Assembly (NCBI GenBank): GCA_007922305.1
Contig: ML677373.1
Coordinates: forward strand, 13,070,127 to 13,134,126
Direction of reading: 5' to 3'
DNA: 64,000 nucleotides
Source of the DNA: Dermatemys mawii
Taxonomy: Eukaryota; Chordata; Testudines; Dermatemydidae
A program made the translations under genes and the position numbers. Below the pieces are notes generated by a model, which saw nothing but the letters and a program-made list of their open reading frames with translations, was not told where the DNA came from and did no database searches. This document shows positions 21,701 to 32,400 of this stretch, in pieces (positions within the stretch are counted from its first letter, which is position 1; every line of letters starts with the position of its first letter).

Positions 21701-24700
21701 TTAGATTATTACAACTGAAATAATTTAAAACAATCTAACTCACCCATTACCATATTCATTTTATATTTTGCATTTCTCTCAGTTTAAATGGTTGCCAATT
21801 TCACTTTTGTTCAGTCAGCTTCTAGTCTATTTCAAGTTCGGTTTTATCCCAGAATGCATTGGCACTTAAGTTTCAAGAACCAGGGAACCTGTTTCCATTA
21901 GAATTTCAGAACTGATCCATAGAAATATAGCTTTTGGACTCGAGTTTCTGTAAAAACTAATTTTTCTTTGTTTTTTTTTTACTGAACTTAAATTTTGGGT
22001 TAAACTTGACCTGATGACATCCTCTGGATCTATGCTGAAAATATCTCCTGAAATCAACAATAAAACTACAGTTTAGTCAACCTCTGCTTTAGTCTGAAAT
22101 TGTTTAAAGAAGATGCTGCTAGTGAACTGATTGGAAAGACGCCTATACATTTCCTGCTTCGACAGACATAGGATAGAATTGATTCCTGGAATGGGGAGGG
22201 CTAGCTTGGCCCCTGTCAGAATATGAGCCAAGGCAGCTCTAAACTCCAGCTGCAGCAGCCTCTGGACTATTGCATCCTGTAGTATAGCTGGGCTTAGAAA
22301 CAGCCCAGCCCCACCTGGTGTTCCGGAGGTTCCGCAGGTAGCGGGTGGCTGCATAGAGCCAGATATTCTGGCCATGTGCCTGCTAGTTAAGCTCCCTACA
22401 TAGAGGGTGTTTGTGGGGTACTTTTATTGCTGGTTTTCCAGTGAATTTCCCCTAGGAACTGTGTGGGAAGCAGGCAGCAGGCATGGTGCTGTGTTCAAGT
22501 AAGTGGTTAGAGATCCTCTGTTCTCATTGGACTGAATGGCACACCATGACTTTCGCCCGTATCAAAAGCCTCGTGTCTATGAAGTTCATACACACACATA
22601 GCTTATCTCCCTACTATCTATCCAAAGTGTCACTTTAATATTACTCGGCACTTCTATAGCACCTCTCATCTGACAAGCCCCAAGCACTTCACAAATGTTT
22701 ACTAAAGAAGCCTGAAAAACCTTCCTGTGAAGTAGGTAATTGCCATGGTACAGATGGGTGAAGCTGACACTGGGCCTACCCAGGGTTACCCCAAAGAGTC
22801 GGTGTCAGAGCTGGGAACAAAGTCCCAACTTCCTGACTCCCATTCTGTTCCCAGTAAACAATGCTTCTTTTTGGATGGGAAGTGTTCTCTCCATTAAGGG
22901 CCAATCCTGCCCTTGTTTATGTAGCGCTTCAGATGTCAGGGTAGAGCCCATTCTGACTCTGCTTACATTTAAATAACAGCAAAACTCCCATTTCCAGCAG
23001 TGCCGGATTCAGACCCTTTGATTACAAGCTCTTTGGGGCAGGGACTTTTCATTCCTATTTGTACAGCAGCAGCATGGTGTTTTCCTTTTATAAATAACTA
23101 CATATGGAGATCACGTGGTCACTAGTTTATAGCCTGCCAGATGACCGTTGTGTCTAGAGTAGTTCTGCATTAGCCAAAATGGCCCATGTCTGCTCCACAC
23201 AACTCACGTTGTTCTCGCAATAAACATTTTGCTGCATCTTTGGCTGGTCTGCCCAGTCTTGTGTCAAACTGTAGCAACTTCAGCTCGCTAAATTCCTTCA
23301 GTTGAGGACACTCAGCTCTAGCAATTACATTACACCTTCCCCAGAAGCCAGAAGAAGACGACTGGGGGAAAGAAGGTCAAATGTGGTACCAGCACCTACA
23401 TTTCAGGAGGCTTTTCCTGTCCATATCGGCTGGTATCACCTCATAGGGTTGCATTGTTATTCCTGTAAGATGAAAGAGAGACAGAAGGGGTTTATGCTGC
23501 TTGGCAAGTGCAGATGGATGTGTGAGCTTTGGATCAAATGGGTGGGGTAGGGGCAAAAAGCCACCACCTTTCACTTGGGACTTTGTCCCTCTCCCAAAGT
23601 GAAGTGTTTTACAGGTTGGAATATGTTCAGTTAAGGTAACTGGCCCCATTTTTGCATGTCTCTGCATGTGTGTATTCCTGGCCAGAGCTGGACCCAGAAA
23701 TCCTGAAATACCAAAAGAGAGGCTGTTCTTACAGTATTTCCCAGTCTGGTCAGAAACCTTTTCAGACTGCTCTCCTGAGAGTTCTAGCAGTAGGAGCTCA
23801 GAGAAAGCACCTGACTTTGGATGTGTATTCAAACTGAAGCCTTGTGAAATGAATCCATCCCTATCGTGTGTGACCTTGTCTGGGTGCACCCCTGTATTCA
23901 CATCCTACACACAACCATAATAATCTTTGCACAAAATATGCTGTGAGGTATCATTTGAAAACTAGTAACTTGATGCTCGATAACATTATCTGGGGGGATT
24001 TCATAACCTTTACACACAATGTTGCTATATACATTTCACCACGAGGTTAAAGGCACATGTTCAAATTCACATAGCCCTGATTAGATAAAACTGGTCAAGC
24101 AGGTCTTAACCACAGCAGTGTGTAGAGTTACCTCAATTTGCATGTATGCTGTACACAGTCCAGATAACCAGAGAAAGAAGGAAGACTACAAAGAAAATCT
24201 GCTTCTCAGCAAACAGAGCTCCCCTTCCCCCCAGCAGGCTCCATGTATCCTTGCTCAGCTGATAAGAACTTTATGTAGGGCTCACACTCAGAGAAATGCA
24301 TTTCAAAGAGAGACTGAACTCTAAAAGTGAGGAGCAGAAATACTCCAAGTTCTCTCTCTATCCATCTCTTTTCAACCTAAGAATTCAAAAGAAACAGCCT
24401 CTTGACTTTGGAGGCAGATCCTGGCCTGAACTTTGGTTAGCAATGCTACTGGGAACCTATGATAAGAACTGCACCTTGAATCACTTCTAGTCTGCTTAGT
24501 ACTAGGAAACGTATCTGCTTCTTGTAACCATTTTCACCTTTAATGCCTTGTTCCTTGCACTCAAATCTCTCTCTTTGTGGTTAAAGAAATATTTTTGTTC
24601 TTTAATCAAAATTTAATCCAGTGTGTGTAACTCCATTTAAAAGGAGCAAGTTGTTGTATATTAGTCCCTTACAGGGACAACCAGCCTTTATCTGAACTGT

Positions 24701-26384
24701 CCAGGAGAGGACTGGACAGTGCAGAACAAAATACACATTTTTGGGGAAGGGCTGAGATTGGGAGTGTGGTGGAGTCCCCCTGCAAGTGGTAACTAACCCT
24801 GGTGGAAGCCAGAATGTGACTGAAGAGTGTCATCTGGCTGCAGCCACGCACAGACGCTCAGGGTGTTACCTGCATGCTGGCAGGCTGTTGGTGAGAAGCA
24901 CAGATGGGAGCTACAGAAAGAAAGCATTAAGAGGCCTCTAAAGTTGCAGGGCAGGGGTGATGCAGCCCCTCACCAGTCTGACTGCACCCCAAAATGCCAT
25001 AGTGACACAGTCAGCGGGATGTATACACAGCTGGCTATCTGAAATGAGATTCACATTTAAAGCAGTGGGGTCACAGTTTTAAGTGAGTCTCAGGGTGGTG
25101 GCTGGGAACAGTCAAAGGTTAGTTCTGTTACCTGAAATATGCTAACAGAAAATAAGGGAACTAGAAACAGTAAAGAATTCACTCTTATTTATGCCAGCGA
25201 AGCATCAATAAAGATAGGGCTGGCCAGGCTGGAGAAAACCCCAGCTACTGCCAGGTTGGCTGATAGGCACTGGAGGATGGCACGTAGAGGTAGTGGTGGA
25301 AATTGTCATAGACCCATTGAAGTGAATGGAGCTCTTTTGACTTATACCAGTCAAGGATCTGGTCTTTGGTGACTGAACTGAAGGGACAGTTTATTGTGAC
25401 TGGAGCTAGAGGAGGGAGCCTCCACCTTGGACTCCAGCCCCCTTTCTAGTGCCCCCGTCTAGAAGTTAGTGGGAAGATGCTGCTGGCTGATAGCACATTC
25501 TGCAGGCAAATGCATAAGCACTAAATGGGAATGTGAGCTGGGGGAGACGACAAGCCTCAGTGTAGGCACAAGAGCCCAGAGATGAGACTTCACAGGCTCG
25601 GAGTCTCCTCAATAAAACTCTGTGACAGACGTGGGAGGTTAGTACCCCTGAAACTGGATACATGAAATTATGGGAACAAAGTTGTTCAAGGCAGTGGGTG
25701 ACTAGGTAGCTGAGCAATTCAAGAGACTGATGCATCTTCCAGTCTCTTGCTCCATAAAGGGTCTCTACTTGGGCTCCCAATAGAAGGCTGGTGGTGCTAG
25801 ATGCATAGCTATTATCTCTGAATGCTCTGCAGAGCAGCAGCAAGGAAGCCAACTGACCTATTGTCTAGGCCAGCCAGATATAAGTTCACAGCCATTCTTG
25901 AGAGGAGGAGTTCAAGGGAGGAAATGGTGACCACCCTAGACAGGAGAGGCAGGGGATATTTTGGAGTCCTGACCATGTCCTCCTGGTCTATAGTCAATGG
26001 CAAAACAGAATTCCCCATTGAAAACCGTGTGAGGTATTCCCCATTTGAGCCACTAAAAATGTATATGCTATGGCCAGGACTGCGTGCTGGGAGATGAGTA
26101 AGCAGGATGCTTTCCTAGCCATCCAAAGGAACTGGAATTTGGGGATCCATTGCACAGAAAATCCCCCCTTTAGGGGAAAAAACTTCAGATCTCAATGGAA
26201 GAAGCTCACTCACCTTTTGTGAGGATTTTATTGATGAAGCAGAGGCCAACCATTGCTAGCTGAGTCTTTAGGTCCCCCAGAGTTTGTCTAAGGCTGACAA
26301 AACTTGAGCTCTCCTCACACTTCAGGCTGACAATGGGTTCGGTGCAGGCTCCCAACTTCTTGAGCTTTGGGAATTCCTAGCAGG

Positions 26385-26425
<41 letters not shown>

Positions 26426-29400
26426 AGACCTCCTTAGCATTCATTGAAACCAGGCCACCAGGCAAGATGCTGATCCCCCTTCCTTCCATGGACTCCACAG
26501 AGCGAAAGGGACTTCTTGGAGAGAAAGGAGACCCTAAACTGGAATCTGGCCCATAATGAAGGTTTCTAACTCAGCCCTCTCCCCAACCACCTTAGAGGAA
26601 GGATCCCGAGTGTATGTATGAAGGGGGACATGTCAAGAGGACCCCTTAGCTTGAAGTGGTTTCTATCATAGACAGGGTTCACAATTTGGTTCAATGGCTC
26701 TTGGCACCCCCACTATACACATTGAACCAGCACCGTGGGCTGGGTGACAGTCGCCTCACTGCAGAGACCTACTCTACAGCCTATGCACCACTTAAATTCC
26801 CCTTATGCACTCAATATAGAGTTTGTCGTGCACAGGCCGTGGCACAGGGTGGAATTGCCCCTTTCTGAAGGACTTGTTTGGATGAAATAACAGAATTTAC
26901 GGCCACTCAAACTGCCGGACAAGAGCCTTTCCTCCATTTTGCTGGAGACTTTGTTGCTGAAGTAAATCCTCTTGGATTTCACTGAAACAGTGACTTGTTT
27001 TGGGGGTTAAAAGTTCCGCGCTGCCTCAGAACAGAAGCATGGAATCCAAACAAACAGCTGCGCTTAAAGCAAGGATTAGTAGCTTACGCAAGAGAAAACA
27101 TTAACTGCTGCATATGGCTATTGTGATGGTCCAATTTGTTACTATCTCACTGGATGATTTATTTCCAAAGCTAAAGAGTTTTTTAAAAAAACAAAGAAAG
27201 TGAGTTTTAAGCCTCTTTCAATTTGGGAAATTTGGCCTGGGTCTGTTCACTTCAGAGGGGGCCAGGTTGATTTACACTAGCCCTGAGGCTGGCTCTTTGG
27301 AATTCATTAATTCTCAAGGTGTTACGGTCATGTTGCTTTGATTGTTCCAAAACTTCAAATGGAATTGTGGGGGAAAAACTCCTCCTACTTTGTACGCTAT
27401 TAAATTCAGAACCAGGCAGATGTTTGTTTACCCAGCATGACATGGCTTAGCCTTTGAGTGCATAATGTTCCTCATAAATGTTTGAGAAGATTCCCATCTG
27501 TTGATTTCCATGTAAAGCCTGCAGTAAAATATGTATAGTGTGTTTCTCTTGTCCCTACCTTCATCAGTCAGACACCCCCAGGTTTTTGCAGGGCAACTGG
27601 GATGATTTGTATTGGTTACCTGTCTTTCACGTTTAGTAATTAAGTATTTTGCATCCTTGGACTCCAGAGTTTTGGGTTCAATCTCTGCTGTACCACAGCC
27701 TCTGTGTAAACTTTGGCAAGTCATTTACAATCTCCATGCCTTGGTTTCCTATCTGTAAAATGGGGATAACTCCTTGACTATTTGGACTGTAAATTTTCTG
27801 TGGCAGGGGGTGTCACTTTTTCCGTGTCTGGGGTACAAGGTGCTGTACAATGACTCCCATCTTGGTTAGGGCTTCTAGGTGCTCCTCTAAAAATTAGATT
27901 CAAAGATTAAGGTCAGAAGGGGCATCTCTGGTATCTAATCTGACCTCTTGCATAACACAGGCCATACAGCCTTGCCCAGTAATTTCTGCCTCATGCCCCC
28001 TCCTCTGTTTCAGCTACAGGATCTCTTCTAGAAAGTTCTCCACTCTTGATTTAAAAACTCTAAGAATAATAATCTGTCAGCATTTAGCTAAAACAAAGCA
28101 AATGCAAACAGACGATCTGCATTTGAAGTTTATTTTACCCCTTCACATCAGTCTGAGGGCAGAGATGATACTGTAACTGTTAGTTTGTGATTATAATGAA
28201 TAATGGTTGCATGCCCTAATATTTCCCCTTATGTCATGCCTCCCCATGGTTCTGTTTCCTTGGCTGATAAAGTGAAAATGATAGACAAAGGTCAATGCAG
28301 TAGTGATGGCTACAGCTACTAGGGTGACCAGATGTCCCGATTTTGTAGGGACAGTCCTGATTTTGGGGTCTTTTTCTTACATGGGCTCCTATTACCCCCC
28401 CACTGCCTGTCCCGATTTTTTACACTTGCTGTCTGGTCACCCTAACAGCTACTCCAATCTGAAGGTACGTCAGCACCTGGAGGTGGAGGTCCGAGTCTCC
28501 GATCGGAGACATACTTGCTCTAGCTCTCCTTGATCTAGCGTACTACAACTAGAGCATAGTTGGGGCAGCAGGCATGGCAGGAATGGGCTTTCTCCGTACA
28601 TGCCCTTCTGAGACCCTAATATGTACCCAGGGTGGCGAGATTTTATTAGCATGCCAGCACTCTTCAAGCTACGCTGTGCAGGTATCCTCAAGCTGGGAAT
28701 CACGCCCCAGCCTCTCCCAGCAGGAAGTGCTGTAAGGAATGATCCAGAAAAGCAGCCTGTGAGGCCTTTCTCAGCTACTCCAGCCACAGCTTCTATTCAC
28801 CAAAAGTGGGTATAGGAAATTCACCACTACTCTACTTCGTGCCTGTCACTGAAGTAACTGCAGGGAACAGTGGTTAATGTGGATGCTTGGCATGGGGCAG
28901 ACCTCTTATGCAAGGACAATTGGGCTGTATTGATGGGTGCAATTTATGGGGGTCAAAGGGTGAAGGGGTGAACTCTACCTGCAAGAACTGTTGGTCGCTT
29001 GCATTGTCAAGGAGGTCCGTCAGCCAGAGGTTCTGCTTGTTGAGTTCAGCAAGCTTCCCTTGCTTTTGCTGAATGGAATTCCCCAGATGGACCAGGGCTG
29101 CTCTCTCCTCCTTGTCCAAAAACTCCAGCACCTTCACCTGCATTCGTTTGATCTCCTTTATAATCTCCGCAAAGCTTTGGTTCACCTCGTCTCTTGAGTT
29201 CTTGACCACTTTCTGGGTGGGAAGGACACACACACACACACGCTGCAGTCACTGATCTTTGTGACTCCTGTGGATTCAAGACCTGATGTGCTGATGCTTT
29301 CCCAAAAAGTGCCTCCCTCATTTTCTCCAAGCGGGTTCTGGGCTATTGGCTCAGTAAATAGGATAACAAGAGGAAAAGGCTTCTGCCTTACAAGGATAGT

Positions 29401-32400
29401 TAAAGTACCTTGGGGCAGATTCTGCTGCCCTTAGCTCATGCTGAGTAGTGGCTAACTCTGCAAGGGGATCGCTCCCACTGGCCTCCTCAGCATGTTAAAG
29501 AATCGGAATCTGACCCCCTTTAAGATCCTGCCTTGTAAGCTCCTTGGGACAGAGAATGTTTTTGGTTGTGTTTGTACAGCCCCTAGCACAGTGGCTCATG
29601 GGCCACGGTGATACTCCTTTTTATTATTGTTAATTTGTAACTTTGTTCTTTCCTTGGAAAATCTTCCAATATTTTCTATAATGTACACAAATGCCATTGA
29701 GTTGAGAGTCTCTTTGCTTGATCAGTTACAGGGAGAGACCCTAATACTAGGTACATCTGAGGGTAAAGACTTCCCCCTCACGCCAACTCTGGGTCTTGTG
29801 TGATACAGTGGCTCTTGTTTCAAGATCCACCATATTAAAGACCCGTTAACAGTTTGATGTTTGGGAAATAATTTGGTTCGTGCTGAGGCTAATGTATTCA
29901 GCGTGGAAGCAGCAGTTTTACCGTGAGATAGATCACTCTCCCTTTGTGTTTGTGACAGTCTGATGCCATCATCAGGATCTGGTTTTCCACATTGGCTTGT
30001 ACTCTGTTGGCCTCCACCTGGGAAAGGAAGAATGAACATATTTATATTCATTGTAAATATATCCTCACCCTACATGTATCATTCCATGACTACACACATG
30101 CAAAAATCTCTGCAGAAACCACTGGCCAATGAAGAATTGTGCTCACAAATCTCAACTTTCACTTAAAAAAAATCAAGTTTTGATGGTTGTGAAGACTTGA
30201 TAACCTGATGCTGTGTTGTCCTGAACCTGAGACAGCTTGTAACAGTAGTTCTGAGTTGTCAGCTATTTCCATTCATCGAGGGAGTGCTCAATCTAAAACC
30301 TATAGAAGGTAATTTACCTATCCATATTGTCAGTGATTTATCTGCTAATCACTAACAAAAATATCCAGCTAATGGGCCAGACTCTCAACTCATGTAAAGC
30401 AGCATAAGTCTATTAATACATATTTTCCATTTACGTAGTGCTTCCATTTCAAAGCAGTTTAGAAGCAGGAATCAGTAGGGCTGGTCAAAAGTCTTCCATC
30501 AATTTTTTTTTATGGAGCGAAATTGGGTTTTTGACTAAAAAATGCCAACTTTCCATGGAAAAAATGGTTTTTCAATTAAAAAAATCAGTGCTTGAAAACT
30601 GAAATATTTTGATTCAGATATGCCCCAGCAGTGCCTCAAGGGAGAGGTGGTTTAGGTTCCTCATGCTGCCATTATGCACCAGGGCCCGGGTCTCCCATGA
30701 TGCACTGCCTCCTCCTCAACATTGGAGAGACTATGATGCATTAAGGGAAATGTAGTCTGGTTGGGGAGCCTGGCTCATAGAAGAGAATACAGACATGAAG
30801 TAACTAGACTACAACTCTCATGAAACATTGCAACAGCATTTCCAAATTTGAAATGTTTTGGATTTTGATTTTTCTTTTCACCAGAAAGTTCAAATTTCCT
30901 GGGGAAGCCCATTTTCTGGCCAGCTTCAAGAATCACTTAAGTGCTTTTTGGAGTGGAATGGGGCAGCTGTTTAACAGTGCACAGCTAACCCTGCACAACA
31001 GGTTAGATAGGGAAGTGAAACTTGAAACCGGAGACCGTATTTAGAGTGGGTGAATGTAACTGGTCAAAGAAAAAACCTGGCCAGGACACGGACTAATGTC
31101 CCTAACTCCTATGAAATGAAGCCTTTCATGATCACAAGTGATCCTTGAATTTACGTTTCATGAGGGAGGTGACACTGTGAACAGCACAGTCCTATATACA
31201 CCCCCCCCCAAACGCCTTCCTGGGGCGTTGGTTCAGTAGTAACCCTGAAGGAATGCCAGCTTCACAGCCTCCAGTAGCAGCCTAGGTTCCTGGGTGGTGT
31301 CCCATCAAGTGTGATTAACAGTAATCGTACAATAAATGTACCATAAATTCACATGGTGCTTTACAGAACATGGTCGCCTCCTGCAAAAAGCACCTTGCGT
31401 GCAGACCTCTACATTCCCCCCGGCCCAAAGGGCCTTGAATTCAAAATGGGTTCTACAGTAAAAGATGTTCACCTGCCTTCAAGAACATATTGCCCAGGCC
31501 TCACCCTTCTTAGTCTGAGCTCTAACGAGCTCACAGCCCTGGGGAACATGACTGCAGAAAAGCATCTGGCAATTTCTCAGCTCAATTCCCTGCTGATTAC
31601 AAACCTGATGAAACGCAGACTCTCAAAACCTCAGTGTTCCAACCGGCGCATTAGCCAAGCCTCTCATTGGACGCTATTATAAATGACAGATCCACTGCAA
31701 ATTAACTTTATTCCAATGGAGCAGATCAGCAAATGGCTCTGCTTTGGCTTCAGTAGTTTCATTCTGTCTGTTTCCTCACTGATTTGACTTCTAAACAACC
31801 AGAAATAGAACTGCCAGAGGACTACCTGCATCTCGGGGGAATACTGGGCTATTTATTGCTAGGTGCTTGTCTCCAAACTAATCAGGAAGTGACATGGCTG
31901 TTGGAGAACCCAATAGGATTACCTCCCACTGGAACCCACACACATCCTATGTGTGGGGTGGTCTGTCCCATCAAGTGGTACTGAGACCACTGAGAGAGAT
32001 TAATGAGTTTGCTCTACAGCCTTAGCTAACGGCTATGTGGCTTTTAGCTCATGCGGTAAAGGCTTGTGCATTTAGTTCCCAGAGGTTCCAGGTTTGATCC
32101 CGCCCTCAGATGACTGGGATCTGTCGGTGTTACATCACCACTAAGAATGCAAAAGTCCATTCCATGCTTAACTCTTGGACACTTCTTATGTCCACTGGCA
32201 AATGGGCCTGCCGTTGGGGCTCTTCTCCAAAGAGTTTAGGGAAAGGCTTCCACCGCTCGTCAGGTTCAATCCTCTCAGAGGTCTGCATTTGTTCAGAGGA
32301 TAAAGATGTGGAGGCGGAGTGGCCTTGATCCAATTTAGTAAGATGCATTCCCTCACCTTCAATAAGGCTGGGGAAAAAATTCATTTCCCCCCACATCTGA

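Larger units (their letters stand above)
18715..26213 (-). other. TRIM intron 4, about 7.5 kb
   Basis: No further exon was found. It holds a poly-G run near 19787-19799, L3/MIR-like fragments (about 19360-19480, 22640-22860, 23025-23100) and a diverged AT-rich duplication at 21079-21144 and 21664-21730. A minus-strand open frame at 22073-22375 is not recognisable. Confidence 0.6.

Noticed and set aside
22073..22375. Minus-strand open frame of 100 codons with Ala/Leu-rich part
   Set aside because: No recognisable family and no flanking splice sites that connect it to a neighbouring gene. Kept as possible but unsupported.
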